Assembly: GCF_000423245.1 (NCBI RefSeq)
Contig: NZ_KE383993.1
Location: forward strand, 702,159 to 766,158
Direction: 5' to 3'
Length of the DNA stretch: 64,000 nucleotides
DNA from: Ligilactobacillus ceti DSM 22408
GTDB taxonomy: Bacteria; Bacillota; Bacilli; Lactobacillales; Lactobacillaceae
Positions 1 to 8,081 of this stretch are shown here, one piece after another. Numbering within the stretch: position 1 is the first letter of the stretch; each line of letters begins with the position of its first letter. The notes below the pieces were generated by a model, which saw only the letters and a list, made by a program, of their open reading frames with translations, was not told the DNA's origin and searched no databases. A program made the position numbers and the translations under genes.

Positions 1-450
1 TTCAACTGTCCAACCTTGTGTTTCAGCATACTTTGTATACATTGTAAATAAATCAACCGCAAACAAACTAGCTTCATCACCACCGGCAGCCCCACGAATT
101 TCCATAATAATGTTTTTGTCATCATTAGGGTCTTTTGGTAATAATAAAATTTTAATTTCTTCTTCTAATTGAGCTTTCATAACTTTGCTATCTGCTAATT
201 CTTGTTTAACCATTTCTTTCATTTCATCGTCATCAAGACCAGCATTTAACATTTCTTCGTCATCACTAACAACTTGACTTACTTCGCGATATTCATTGTA
301 TTTTTCAACAGTTTCGCGTAAGTCGGCCATTTCTTTAGATAAGTTCATAAAACGTTTTGTATCAGAAATCACATCTGGATCAGATAATAATTCACCTAAT
401 TCTTCGTAATGATCTTCTAAAGCTTGTAATTTTTCAAATAATTCGTTCAT
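1..450 (-). CDS. prfA: Peptide chain release factor 1 (N-terminal part, cut by window edge)
   Basis: RF1 recognises UAA and UAG stop codons in the ribosomal A site and triggers peptide release. The 150 codons seen start [22 protein letters not shown] and run without a stop off the left edge. They cover the helical N-terminal domain and the start of the PCRF domain, which contains the family signature [10 protein letters not shown]. The GGQ catalytic loop lies outside the window. The ATG at 448-450 follows AAGGAG with normal spacing. It is 23 bases downstream of tdk, and a tdk-prfA pair is the usual lactobacillar order, so the two are probably co-transcribed. The family call is secure; completeness cannot be judged. 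Confidence 0.95.
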   Translation of the reverse strand, partial: MNELFEKLQALEDHYEELGELLSDPDVISDTKRFMNLSKEMADLRETVEKYNEYREVSQVVSDDEEMLNAGLDDDEMKEMVKQELADSKVMKAQLEEEIKILLLPKDPNDDKNIIMEIRGAAGGDEASLFAVDLFTMYTKYAETQGWTVE

Positions 451-473
451 CGTTTACTCCTTAATTCTTTATC

Positions 474-1046
474 TTACTTAATAATCGGATCTTTATAATG
501 TTTACGGCAAACTGGATAATATGATTCATTACCACCAATCATAATTTGTTCACCCGCATAAACTGGTTTGCCATCATGCATCCTTAAATTCATCGTTGCT
601 TTTTTATGACAGAACCAACAAATTGTTTTCATTTCTTCAATCTTATCTGCATATAATAGTAGATACTGAGAACCTTCAAACAATTCATTCATAAAATCAT
701 TCTTTAATCCAAAGGCCATCACCGGGATATCTAAACGATCAACAATTTCAGCCAACTCTAAAACATGATGTTTTTTCAAAAATTGTGATTCGTCAATTAA
801 AATACACGCTGCCTTTGTATTCATTTTTTTAACTTCTTCAAAAATATTTGTTTCATCAAAAATCGGATATGCATCACGTCGTAAACCTACTCGACTGGAC
901 ACTGTTCCTACCTTATCACGGTTATCTAAACCGCTTGTCATAATAATAACATCTTTATTTTGTTCTTCGTAATTATGTGCTACTTTTAAAATTTCAATTG
1001 TTTTACCACTGTTCATTGCACCATAACGGTAGAATAACTGCGCCAC
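474..1046 (-). CDS. tdk: Thymidine kinase
   Basis: Phosphorylates thymidine to dTMP with ATP in the salvage pathway. The 190-residue protein has the type II TK P-loop near the N-terminus (GAMNSGKT), the DESQFL Walker B/acceptor region near the middle and a zinc site made of the CWFCHKKA pair and a C-terminal Cys-x2-His (VCRKH). Three in-frame GTG codons occur at the 5' end. I chose the one at 1044-1046 because GGAG at 1055-1058 is 8 bases upstream, while the longer starts overlap that GGAG. The resulting start, [16 protein letters not shown], matches family N-termini. It is first gene of a likely tdk-prfA operon and divergent from murT. Confidence 0.96.
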   Translation of the reverse strand: MAQLFYRYGAMNSGKTIEILKVAHNYEEQNKDVIIMTSGLDNRDKVGTVSSRVGLRRDAYPIFDETNIFEEVKKMNTKAACILIDESQFLKKHHVLELAEIVDRLDIPVMAFGLKNDFMNELFEGSQYLLLYADKIEEMKTICWFCHKKATMNLRMHDGKPVYAGEQIMIGGNESYYPVCRKHYKDPIIK

Positions 1047-1078
1047 ATTCACCACTCCAAATTTTTTCTTTACACTCC

Positions 1079-1107
1079 AGTATAGCTGATTTTGGAAAGA
1101 ATTTCAT
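1079..1107 (-). promoter_or_regulatory. Possible tdk promoter
   Basis: A TATACT -10 lies at 1079-1084 on the minus strand, about 33 bases upstream of the chosen tdk start. The -35 at 17 bp (ATGAAA, 1102-1107) is poor. A separate TATAAT lies at 1130-1135 without a convincing -35. The call is weak. Confidence 0.3.
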
Positions 1108-1152
1108 CTGTACGAGAAAAACTTTTCTGATTATAATTAATTTTGTTTAAAA

Positions 1153-1217
1153 TTGGTGCATTAAAAAGTCATTATGATATTATATTGATTGACACGTTTT
1201 TTGAAAGATTATCTAAA
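1153..1217 (+). promoter_or_regulatory. Probable murT-gatD promoter region
   Basis: TTGACA at 1189-1194 is followed 17 bp later by TCTAAA (1212-1217), close upstream of the GGAGG at 1231. A second candidate just upstream is an extended TGATATTAT -10 at 1175-1183. Either could drive murT; the first has the perfect -35. Confidence 0.45.
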
Positions 1218-1244
1218 TAAAAAACAAATCGGAGGATAAATACC

Positions 1245-2588
1245 ATGTCATTAAAAAGTTCCCTAGCAATTACAGCAGGCCGTTTTTCACAATGGTTTTT
1301 AAAAACATTTACAAACGGCGGAACATCTTTTCCAGGTAAGCTAACATTAAAATTAGATCCTGAAGTTTTAAAAACACTCGCTAAAAATTATGAAGTGATT
1401 ATTATTACTGGTACAAACGGAAAAACTTTAACAACAGCCTTAACTGTTAAAGTATTAAAAAACAAATATTCCCAAGTTCTTACTAACCCTAGCGGTTCAA
1501 ATATGGAACAAGGTATCGTTTCAGCTTTCTTATCAAATAAAAAAGCTAAAAACGGAAAAAATATTGCTGTTTTAGAAACAGATGAAGCTAATGTACCAAT
1601 TATTACAAATTATATTACACCAACTGCTTTTGTTTTAACTAATATTTTCCGTGATCAAATGGATCGTTTTGGAGAAATTTATACAACTAATAATTTAATT
1701 TTAGAAGGTATTAAAAAAGCTCCGCAAGCTACAATTATCGCGAACGGAGATACTCCTTTATTTAACAATTTAAACTTACCAAATCCCGTTCTTTACTACG
1801 GTTTTGATTATCAAGAAGAAAAGGAAACAACCATCCCAGCCAATACAGATGGCTTACTTTGTCCAAATTGTCAGCATGTTTTACATTATTTAAAACATTC
1901 CTATGCTAACCTTGGTCAATATTACTGTCCAAGTTGTGATTTTAAACGACCTAAACTAACTTATAAAGTAACCAGCATTCATAAACAAACACCAACATCT
2001 TCACAATTTGCAATTAATGGTCAACCAATTAATTTACACATTGGTGGTACTTATAATATTTATAACGCTTTAGCAGCCTATGCCGTGGGTCGTTTCTTAA
2101 ATATCCAACCACAAAAAATTGCACAAGCACTCAGCGAAAACGATGAAAAAGTCTTTGGTCGCCAAGAAGTTATTAATGTTGATGGCAAAGAAGTAACTTT
2201 AATTTTAGTTAAAAATCCAGTTGGTCTTGATCAAGTTTTAGAAATGATTAGTACCACACCTAATACATTCTCTTTAGCTATGTTATTAAATGCCAATTAT
2301 GCTGATGGTATTGATACAAGTTGGATTTGGGATGCGCAATTCGAAAAACTACCATTAGATAAAATCACTAATGTCATCACTGGCGGAGAACGCGTTAAAG
2401 ATATTACATTCCGTTTAAAAGTTGCCGGTGTCCCTAGTCAAAAACTACAAACAGCATCTGATTTAAAAAATGTAATTGAACAAATTAAAACAGCTCCGAC
2501 TAAAGATGTCTATATTTTAGCAACCTATACCGCCGTTTTACAATTACGTAAAGAATTAATTAGTCAAGGTTATATTAAGGAGGGATAA
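1245..2588 (+). CDS. murT: Lipid II isoglutaminyl synthase, MurT subunit
   Basis: MurT and GatD together amidate D-isoglutamate in lipid II to D-isoglutamine, using glutamine and ATP. This 447-residue Mur-ligase-like subunit has the ATP loop GTNGKT at residues 56-61, the central Mur ligase core and a C-terminal DUF1727 region. A four-cysteine zinc ribbon is inserted in the core (Cys206, 209, 228, 231), as is typical of MurT rather than of true MurC-F ligases. Start ATG has GGAGG 9 bases upstream. gatD begins 3 bases after the stop, so the pair is one transcript. Cytosolic, acting on membrane lipid II. Confidence 0.96.
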   Translation: MSLKSSLAITAGRFSQWFLKTFTNGGTSFPGKLTLKLDPEVLKTLAKNYEVIIITGTNGKTLTTALTVKVLKNKYSQVLTNPSGSNMEQGIVSAFLSNKKAKNGKNIAVLETDEANVPIITNYITPTAFVLTNIFRDQMDRFGEIYTTNNLILEGIKKAPQATIIANGDTPLFNNLNLPNPVLYYGFDYQEEKETTIPANTDGLLCPNCQHVLHYLKHSYANLGQYYCPSCDFKRPKLTYKVTSIHKQTPTSSQFAINGQPINLHIGGTYNIYNALAAYAVGRFLNIQPQKIAQALSENDEKVFGRQEVINVDGKEVTLILVKNPVGLDQVLEMISTTPNTFSLAMLLNANYADGIDTSWIWDAQFEKLPLDKITNVITGGERVKDITFRLKVAGVPSQKLQTASDLKNVIEQIKTAPTKDVYILATYTAVLQLRKELISQGYIKEG

Positions 2589-2591
2589 TTC

Positions 2592-3299
2592 ATGGCAAAA
2601 TATCAATTAAATTTAGCTCATTTATACGGTGATCTTTTAAACACATATGGTGATATTGGTAATATTTTAGTTTTAGATTACTACGCTAAACAAATGGATG
2701 TCGCTATTACTACTGAAGTTATTAGTTTAGACCAACCTTTCATTCCGGATAATTTTGATTTAGTTTTCTTTGGTGGTGGCCAAGATTATGAACAAGAAAT
2801 TGTTTCACGTGATATTCAAAATAAAAAGAATGATTTAATTCATTACATTGAAAACAATGGTCCCCTCTTAGCAATTTGTGGTGGTTATCAACTTTTAGGT
2901 CAATATTATATTGGTGCCAATGGTCAAAAAATCAAAGGGATTCACGCTTTAGATCACTATACTGACACACAAATTAACAATCGTTTTATTGGTGATGTCG
3001 TAATTGAAAATGAAGAAACACATCACACTTATCACGGTTTCGAAAATCATAACGGTGTAACTCACTTAGGTGCTAATGAACGTCCTTTAGGCATTGTGAA
3101 AAAGGGATATGGTAATAATGGTGAAGATCAAACAGAAGGTGCTATTTACAAAAATGTTTATTGTACTTATTTCCATGGACCAATTTTAGCGCGTAATGGC
3201 GAATTAGCTAAAGAAATCTTGCTCAAAGCTTTACATCGAAAATATCCCCAAGCTGATCTAACAGAACAAGAACAGCTTGTAATTAAACCAACGTACTAA
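2592..3299 (+). CDS. gatD: Lipid II isoglutaminyl synthase, GatD glutaminase subunit
   Basis: Class I glutamine amidotransferase-like subunit that supplies ammonia to MurT. The nucleophile is Cys96 in AICGGYQ and the catalytic His is about residue 195 in YFHGPIL; a third Glu as in classic triad enzymes is not obvious, as expected for GatD/CobQ-like proteins. The length of 235 residues is slightly under the usual ~245. AAGGAGG lies within the last codons of murT, implying coupled translation. The gene ends at a strong bidirectional terminator shared with manA. Confidence 0.95.
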   Translation: MAKYQLNLAHLYGDLLNTYGDIGNILVLDYYAKQMDVAITTEVISLDQPFIPDNFDLVFFGGGQDYEQEIVSRDIQNKKNDLIHYIENNGPLLAICGGYQLLGQYYIGANGQKIKGIHALDHYTDTQINNRFIGDVVIENEETHHTYHGFENHNGVTHLGANERPLGIVKKGYGNNGEDQTEGAIYKNVYCTYFHGPILARNGELAKEILLKALHRKYPQADLTEQEQLVIKPTY

Positions 3300-3302
3300 A
3301 CA

Positions 3303-3350
3303 AAAAAGTCTTTTAACAACCGATTTTCCTGCGGTGTTAAAAGACTTTTT
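3303..3350. terminator. Bidirectional terminator between gatD and manA
   Basis: A perfect 16-bp stem (AAAAAGTCTTTTAACA at 3303-3318 with its complement at 3335-3350) has A and T runs at its ends, so it can stop transcripts from both convergent genes. Confidence 0.9.
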
Positions 3351-3358
3351 ATTTATCA

Positions 3359-4318
3359 TTATTTATTAGGATAAGCTACAATTAATTCCATTTCACCTTG
3401 AATGGACCATTCTTTAATACCATTTGGTAAAATAAAATGTGTTCCCTTCGTTAATGGATAACGTTGCTGCGCAATCAACAATTCACCTTGTCCTGCAATG
3501 ACAGAAACTAATGTATAAGGTCCTGTAGTCATTAAATTAGTGCGACCTTTGGCATTAGTTACTTTTTCAACTACAAAAAATTCATTTTCTACTAATTGTG
3601 TCACTTGCGCTTGATCAATTTGTGTCGTTTTAAAATCCAATACCGGTTCCACATCAGGAACTGTTGTTACATCTTTGGATTGTTGTAAATGTAAATCTCT
3701 TAATTGATGAGTTTTCGGATCAACACGATCATAATCATATACTCGATAAGTTGTATCACTGCTTTGTTGCGTTTCCAAAACCATGATTCCGGCGCCAATT
3801 GCATGCAGCGTACCACTTGGAACATAAATAAAATCGCCAGGATGGACTTCCTTTGTTTTTAATAAAGCATCCCATTCTTGCTGATCAATCATATTTTCCA
3901 ATTCTGCTTTCGTCTTAGCATGATGACCATATACAATCTTAGCACCTGGTTCAGCGGCCAAAACATACCAACATTCTGTTTTTCCAAATTCACCTTCATG
4001 TTCCAAACCGTATGCATCATCTGGATGAACTTGGACTGATAAATCTTGTTTAGCATCAATAATTTTTGTCAACAATGGAAATTCACTAGCATGATTCTGA
4101 TTCGCAAACAAACTTGGTTCTTTGTCCCACAATTCTCTCAAAGTGCAACCTTTATAAGGTCCATTTTTAACAACTGCCGGACCGTTCTTGTGCGCAGAAA
4201 TTGCCCAACATTCACCAGTTGTCTTGCTAGGAATTTGATAATTAAATTCCGTTTGTAATTTTTGACCGCCCCACATTTTTTCTTGAAAATAAGGTTCTAA
4301 AAATAAAGGCTCTACCAT
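3359..4318 (-). CDS. manA: Mannose-6-phosphate isomerase, class I
   Basis: Interconverts mannose-6-phosphate and fructose-6-phosphate. The 319-residue cupin protein shows type I PMI hallmarks: FLEPYFQEKMWGG at the N-terminus, the metal-binding QVHPDD segment about residue 95, GKTECWYVL, and HAIGAG about residue 170. I chose ATG at 4316-4318 because GAAGAG is 8 bases upstream. A GTG three codons earlier overlaps the stop of the upstream phosphatase gene (GTGA) and would also be coupled. Operon with that phosphatase gene. Confidence 0.95.
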   Translation of the reverse strand: MVEPLFLEPYFQEKMWGGQKLQTEFNYQIPSKTTGECWAISAHKNGPAVVKNGPYKGCTLRELWDKEPSLFANQNHASEFPLLTKIIDAKQDLSVQVHPDDAYGLEHEGEFGKTECWYVLAAEPGAKIVYGHHAKTKAELENMIDQQEWDALLKTKEVHPGDFIYVPSGTLHAIGAGIMVLETQQSSDTTYRVYDYDRVDPKTHQLRDLHLQQSKDVTTVPDVEPVLDFKTTQIDQAQVTQLVENEFFVVEKVTNAKGRTNLMTTGPYTLVSVIAGQGELLIAQQRYPLTKGTHFILPNGIKEWSIQGEMELIVAYPNK

Positions 4319-4323
4319 AAAAA

Positions 4324-4992
4324 TCACTCTTCTCTTTCTTTTCTCAACTTAATCCGATTAATATATTCAACTTCAAATTCACCATCTTGATAATTAACTA
4401 AACTAGCACGTGAATTATCTAGTAAAAATAACGGTACTTCTCCCTCTAAACTTTCAATAAAACTCGATAAAATCAATCCATGTGTAACTATTAAGACATT
4501 GGATTCATCCGGAGTATGATCACCGATAAAACGTAATGTTTGTGTAATACGATTCACCAGATGATCAAAACTTTCAATTTGCTCATTAGCCGGCAAAGTC
4601 CGAAATAATTCCGTCATTTCTAAAACATGTTCCTCATTTAAAAAAGCTTTAATGAGTTGTTTCATACCTAAATTTTTAACGGCATGCCACATCAAATGTA
4701 CACTTTTAGTCTCTTCAAATTGACCAAAACTCAATTCACGTAAATTAGGTTCACAATAAAGCGGTGGTGTTCCATATTGATTATTGTGAATAATATGTTC
4801 AGCGGTATCTTGCGTTCTTTTCAAGTCGCTTGTATATACAGCCGTAAACTTAATATCAGATAATTCACGTCCTAATCGTTCAGCCATACGGATCCCTTTA
4901 GGCGTCAAGGAAGAATTAGTAATCCCTTGTAAATGACGCGATCGATTTAATTGCGTTTGACCATGACGAACTAAATAAAAATGTACACTCAA
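4324..4992 (-). CDS. Histidine phosphatase family protein (phosphoglycerate mutase-like)
   Basis: Histidine acid phosphatase superfamily: the phospho-His motif VRHGQTQLNRSRHLQG is at the N-terminus and the second catalytic His is in VTHGLIL about residue 165. The 222-residue length and the divergent middle fit the broad-specificity or cofactor-dependent phosphatase group rather than glycolytic GpmA (~230 residues with different motifs); the substrate is unknown. A GTG at 4999-5001 sits only 2 bases from AAGG, so I prefer the TTG at 4990-4992, 8 bases after AAGGCGG. The gene ends inside the start region of manA, which indicates co-transcription. Confidence 0.85.
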   Translation of the reverse strand: MSVHFYLVRHGQTQLNRSRHLQGITNSSLTPKGIRMAERLGRELSDIKFTAVYTSDLKRTQDTAEHIIHNNQYGTPPLYCEPNLRELSFGQFEETKSVHLMWHAVKNLGMKQLIKAFLNEEHVLEMTELFRTLPANEQIESFDHLVNRITQTLRFIGDHTPDESNVLIVTHGLILSSFIESLEGEVPLFLLDNSRASLVNYQDGEFEVEYINRIKLRKEREE

Positions 4993-5014
4993 ATAACTCA
5001 CCGCCTTAATTTAT

Positions 5015-5043
5015 ATTATAAACTGTTATCTTTAGAATAACAC
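5015..5043 (-). promoter_or_regulatory. Possible promoter of the phosphatase-manA operon
   Basis: TATAAT (5015-5020) has a weak -35, GTGTTA (5038-5043), at 17 bp spacing, about 25 bases upstream of the operon start. Confidence 0.4.
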
Positions 5044-5082
5044 AGAAATTAATTTTTGAGCGTGCCAAGGTATTGAATCTAC

Positions 5083-5116
5083 AAAAAAATCCTTTAGCTA
5101 CATTCTGTAACTAAAG
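5083..5116 (-). terminator. Terminator after the 86-residue unknown gene
   Basis: On the minus strand a CTTTAG...CTAAAG hairpin (5092-5116, with an inner TACA/TGTA stem) is followed by a T7 run, 11 bases after the stop of the 5127-5387 gene. Confidence 0.75.
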
Positions 5117-5126
5117 AACTTGGTTT

Positions 5127-5387
5127 TTAATCAATTAATTCCTCAATTTGTAATCCATATAATTGTGCTACTTGCTCATTTTGGGGAACTGACTTAATAA
5201 CTAAAATTACTGAAAATCCTTTACTTGAATCATAGCCTGCAAATGAAATCACTTCTTCAACTTGATAGATGGTACCATCTGTATTATAAATATACTGATC
5301 AACAAGAGGGAGTTTTTCAAAACTGGTCTTATTCATGCGGTAATACTCCCCTTGATTGTCATGCATGACTAACATTACTTTAATCAT
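5127..5387 (-). CDS. Hypothetical protein, 86 residues
   Basis: I do not recognise this family. The protein starts MIKVMLVMHDNQGEYYRMN, has a beta-rich pattern with no membrane segment or signal peptide and ends in an acidic LQIEELID tail. AAAGGTGG is 6 bases before the ATG, it has its own downstream terminator, and codon use resembles its neighbours, so I take it as a real gene. A possible -10 TACAAT lies at 5421-5426 on the minus strand. It appears monocistronic. Similar small intracellular proteins of lactobacilli are usually annotated without function. Confidence 0.75.
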   Translation of the reverse strand: MIKVMLVMHDNQGEYYRMNKTSFEKLPLVDQYIYNTDGTIYQVEEVISFAGYDSSKGFSVILVIKSVPQNEQVAQLYGLQIEELID

Positions 5388-5472
5388 TTAATCCCACCTT
5401 TGTTTATATTAATATATTTCATTGTAACAAGTTTGACCGCTAACTACAATTATTTACCTAAAGTTATAACCT

Positions 5473-5510
5473 AAAAAAATAAGAGCCACATTCATTCGAA
5501 TGCAGCTCTT
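5473..5510 (-). terminator. Terminator after the 105-residue unknown gene
   Basis: AAGAGC/GCTCTT outer stem (5481-5510), a CA/CA internal loop and an inner CATTC/GAATG stem. On the minus strand it runs into T7 (5474-5480), 24 bases past the stop of the 5534-5851 gene. Confidence 0.8.
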
Positions 5511-5533
5511 ATCGCAAAATAAAATTAATATAA

Positions 5534-5851
5534 TTAGTGTGTATGCATCTTAACTTTCACATCATCACCCATGTAATATTTTGCTTTACGTTTTAAATAA
5601 CGTAATAATTGTGTTTCATTAGCGAAAATATGGGGACGTGTTTGTCCATGCAAGCGAACTGTAATTTTGTTAATTTTAATCCGACCAGTCCACGTATATG
5701 TATGTTCAACAATGAAACGATTATTTAAATCATTTTCATCTTTCCCAAACATTAAAACATACACTCTATCAGGCACTATCAACGGATTAACGTGCTCTTT
5801 TTTATAATGCACACCATTTGCTTTTAAGAAATTCTTAGTTTTTCTAAGCAT
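5534..5851 (-). CDS. Hypothetical basic protein, 105 residues
   Basis: Function not recognised. The protein is strongly basic (MLRKTKNFLKANGVHYKKEH at the start, LRYLKRKAKYYMGDDVKVKMHTH at the end), soluble and rich in aromatic and beta-forming residues in the middle (RFIVEHTYTWTGRIKINKITVRLHG). It has AAGGAGG 5 bases before the ATG, a good promoter and a dedicated terminator, so it is a well-expressed single-gene unit. A nucleic-acid-binding role is only a guess from charge. Confidence 0.8.
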   Translation of the reverse strand: MLRKTKNFLKANGVHYKKEHVNPLIVPDRVYVLMFGKDENDLNNRFIVEHTYTWTGRIKINKITVRLHGQTRPHIFANETQLLRYLKRKAKYYMGDDVKVKMHTH

Positions 5852-5881
5852 GTTTTTCCTCCTTGTGACAGTTTCCTCTTA

Positions 5882-5897
5882 ATTGAGCTCTCTCAAT
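5882..5897. promoter_or_regulatory. Inverted repeat in the leader of the 105-residue gene
   Basis: ATTGAG-CTCT-CTCAAT dyad, 6-bp arms, located just downstream of the predicted transcription start of the 5534-5851 gene. It may be an operator or a small leader hairpin. Confidence 0.4.
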
Positions 5898-5906
5898 CAT
5901 ATTCAC

Positions 5907-5934
5907 ATTATACCAGTCTAAAATATTTATGCAA
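5907..5934 (-). promoter_or_regulatory. Promoter of the 105-residue unknown gene
   Basis: TTGCAT (5929-5934), 16 bp, TATAAT (5907-5912), with TGG directly before the -10 (extended -10). This is one of the best promoters in the window. Confidence 0.75.
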
Positions 5935-6013
5935 TTTTTTTAATACGAAATATTAGTTTTTATTTTTTTAAAATTAGTAATATAATTCACTAAAGCGTTT
6001 TCTTTGTTGAAAT

Positions 6014-6040
6014 AAGGCTAATCTTAGTATGATTAGCCTT
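6014..6040. terminator. Probable terminator of the rdgB operon
   Basis: A perfect 10-bp stem AAGGCTAATC/GATTAGCCTT with a 7-base loop lies about 100 bases past the last gene of the rdgB operon. T-rich sequence follows on both strands but there is no clean T run on the minus strand. The remaining sequence between 5941 and 6136 holds nothing else I recognise. Confidence 0.5.
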
Positions 6041-6136
6041 ACTTTATATTTTTGATAATTTTTTATTTACATACTAAAACAGCTATGATTATCACTGTAG
6101 CAACTTCATAATATCCGTTGGAATTTTATCGTGTGC

Positions 6137-6322
6137 CTACTTTTTATGGTTTTTATACTCAACATAAATATAAGCAATAAATAAACTCAACCACCAAAGT
6201 AAACTCAAGATTAAAACATAACGTAAAAGCGGCCATTCCCAATATAATGTCATAATTTTCAGCAACAAAGTAATAAAAAACCAACTAATCATTTTAGTTT
6301 TTAATGTAGCTTGAAATTTCAT
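6137..6322 (-). CDS. Small membrane protein, 61 residues
   Basis: Unknown function. Two hydrophobic segments are visible (about residues 11-28 and 34-54), each rich in Leu, Trp and Ile, with basic ends (MKFQATLKTK and YKNHKK). Its ATG overlaps the stop of the upstream phosphoesterase gene as TAATG and there is no strong ribosome binding site of its own, so translation is probably coupled by re-initiation. Being short and without a recognised family, it is a moderately supported gene. Confidence 0.6.
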   Translation of the reverse strand: MKFQATLKTKMISWFFITLLLKIMTLYWEWPLLRYVLILSLLWWLSLFIAYIYVEYKNHKK

Positions 6323-6840
6323 TATTTTTGAATAACACCACTTAAATTAGGAACAAGTTCACATTCACGATTATAATAATCAATTTTGATTTCATCATCA
6401 CTTGTTTCTACGATTGCAAAAGTTCCTCCGATAAATGTAAATTGTCCTCGCGGATAACTGATACTACCTGGATTCAAATATAAACAACCTTGTTGGTATT
6501 CATAACCCAATTGATGTGTGTGACCGAAGAAAACTAAATTAGCTTGTTCTTCACGGGCTAATAAACTTAAACTTGTTAAACCAAAATTGACAGCATGTAA
6601 ATGACCATGTACTAATAAAATGCGATCTGATCCAAATTCTAATACTTTTTCATTAGGATAATTCATATCATAATCACAATTACCTTTCACACTTTGAAAG
6701 TTTTCCCAAATTTTAGCATCAGCCGGCAATTCAGAATCTCCACAATACAACATAGCATCAACTTCACCTTGAAACTTAGCACTTATTTCTTCTAAAATCC
6801 CTAAATCTCCATGTGTATCACTAACAACTACATATTTCAT
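6322..6840 (-). CDS. YfcE/YsnB-type metallophosphoesterase
   Basis: Calcineurin-like phosphodiesterase of the small single-domain YfcE/MJ0936 group. All metal-ligand motifs are visible: SDTHGD at residues 8-13, YCGDSE about 33-38, KGNCDYD about 51-57, VHGHLH about 76-81 and FGHTHQ about 104-109. The 172-residue length is normal. The natural substrate is unknown for this group. AAGGAG precedes the ATG; the gene follows rdgB by 15 bases, the usual lactobacillar arrangement, and is followed by the coupled 61-residue membrane protein gene. Confidence 0.9.
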   Translation of the reverse strand: MKYVVVSDTHGDLGILEEISAKFQGEVDAMLYCGDSELPADAKIWENFQSVKGNCDYDMNYPNEKVLEFGSDRILLVHGHLHAVNFGLTSLSLLAREEQANLVFFGHTHQLGYEYQQGCLYLNPGSISYPRGQFTFIGGTFAIVETSDDEIKIDYYNRECELVPNLSGVIQK

Positions 6841-6855
6841 CGTAATCGCTCCTTT

Positions 6856-7452
6856 TTAATTTTGCCACCATTGATCAAAATAAGTTAATAAAGCTTGCAC
6901 TGCTCTTCCCCGATGACTAATACTATTTTTTTCAGCCATCGTTAAATTAGCAAATGTTTTTTTGAATTCAGGATAATAAAATAATGGATCATACCCAAAA
7001 CCATTTTCACCTTGAGCTTCATTTAAAATATATCCATAAACATTTCCTTCTACAATTAACGGTTGTTTGTTGGGTGCTGTCACTACCATTGAACAATGGA
7101 AATGTGCTTGTCGTTGTTCTTGAGGTATATCTTTTAAATTATTTAATAACTTTAAATTATTAGCTTGATCGTCATGATCTTTAGCATATCGAGCAGAATA
7201 AATTCCTGGCTCACCATTTAAAGCATCAACTACCAAACCTGAATCATCTGCTAAAACTGGTACTTGTAAAATATCACTTAATGTTTGTGCTTTTTTTAAT
7301 GCATTTTCGGCAAATGTTGTTCCGTCTTCAATAATTTCTGGAATATTAGGAAAATCAGCTAATGTTTTAACACTAAAACCTTTCGCTCCAAAGATTTCTT
7401 TAAATTCTCGTGCTTTTCCAGGATTATTCGTTGCAATGACTAATTCTTGCAT
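6856..7452 (-). CDS. rdgB: XTP/dITP diphosphatase (non-canonical purine NTP pyrophosphatase)
   Basis: Removes deaminated purine nucleotides (ITP, dITP, XTP) from the nucleotide pool. The 198-residue protein shows the Ham1/RdgB motifs: IATNNPGKAREFKEIF at the N-terminus, LADDSGLVVDALNGEPGIYSARYA about residues 66-90, GFGYDPLF about 145-152 and SHRGRAVQ about 175-182. AAGGTGG precedes the ATG. First gene of a three-gene minus-strand operon (rdgB, phosphoesterase, small membrane protein) divergent from yslB. Confidence 0.95.
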   Translation of the reverse strand: MQELVIATNNPGKAREFKEIFGAKGFSVKTLADFPNIPEIIEDGTTFAENALKKAQTLSDILQVPVLADDSGLVVDALNGEPGIYSARYAKDHDDQANNLKLLNNLKDIPQEQRQAHFHCSMVVTAPNKQPLIVEGNVYGYILNEAQGENGFGYDPLFYYPEFKKTFANLTMAEKNSISHRGRAVQALLTYFDQWWQN

Positions 7453-7528
7453 CTTTTAACCACCTTATCATCTTATTTCAGATCTCTCTTCTATTTTAAC
7501 GTTTTTAATAATCTTAATTCAATAACAT

Positions 7529-7556
7529 TTTAAGTCATCCTTAAAAGTTGTATAAT
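7529..7556 (+). promoter_or_regulatory. Probable yslB promoter
   Basis: TATAAT at 7551-7556, preceded by TTG, with a weak TTAAGT (7529-7534) 16 bp upstream; about 30 bases before the start codon. Confidence 0.4.
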
Positions 7557-7585
7557 AAAAACATCAAATTAGAAGGAGTTTGCAA

Positions 7586-8035
7586 ATGCCTAAAAATTTA
7601 TATAACTTAGCCTTAGAAAATAATAATTTGGCTTCAACATTTGGTCTTGAATTGTTGCGTGATATCCTCATTCCTGATATTTTAGGCGAAGATAATCATA
7701 TTGCATATTGGGCCGGTAAAAAACTCGCTCGTGATTTTGCACTCGCAAAAGATGAAGAATTACCTATTTTCTTTAAAAATGCGAACTGGGGAATTTTAAC
7801 TCGAACTAAACATAAAAAAGGCAAACAATATTTTTCATTAACTGGTGACATTGTGGCTTTACGTCTCAATAATAATCCAGATGCTGATTTCTCATTAGAA
7901 GCTGGTTTTTTAGCAGCTACCATTGAACAACAAATTGGTTTTGTCACAGAAGCTATTATTGAAAAAAGAACGAAAGATACTATTGAATTTTTTGTTCAAG
8001 TTGATTTACATGATCCACTTGATTTAGCTGAATAA
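7586..8035 (+). CDS. yslB: YslB family protein (DUF2507)
   Basis: The 149-residue protein aligns by eye with Bacillus YslB: LGLELLR-type start (TFGLELLRDILIPDILGED), then IAYWAGKKLAR and DFSLEAGFLAATIEQQ. The function is not established; the fold resembles V4R-like small-molecule or protein-binding modules. The true start is the ATG at 7586-7588, 7 bases after AAGGAG; an in-frame TTG two codons upstream lies too close to that site. Single gene, convergent with trxA across a shared terminator. Confidence 0.85.
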   Translation: MPKNLYNLALENNNLASTFGLELLRDILIPDILGEDNHIAYWAGKKLARDFALAKDEELPIFFKNANWGILTRTKHKKGKQYFSLTGDIVALRLNNNPDADFSLEAGFLAATIEQQIGFVTEAIIEKRTKDTIEFFVQVDLHDPLDLAE

Positions 8036-8076
8036 AAAAAGCAAGTATTCTCAAAACGAGAATACTTGCTTTTTAT
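8036..8076. terminator. Bidirectional terminator between yslB and trxA
   Basis: A 17-bp perfect stem AAAAAGCAAGTATTCTC with an AAAAC loop and its complement ending in T5, serving both convergent genes. Confidence 0.9.
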
Positions 8077-8081
8077 TTTAA

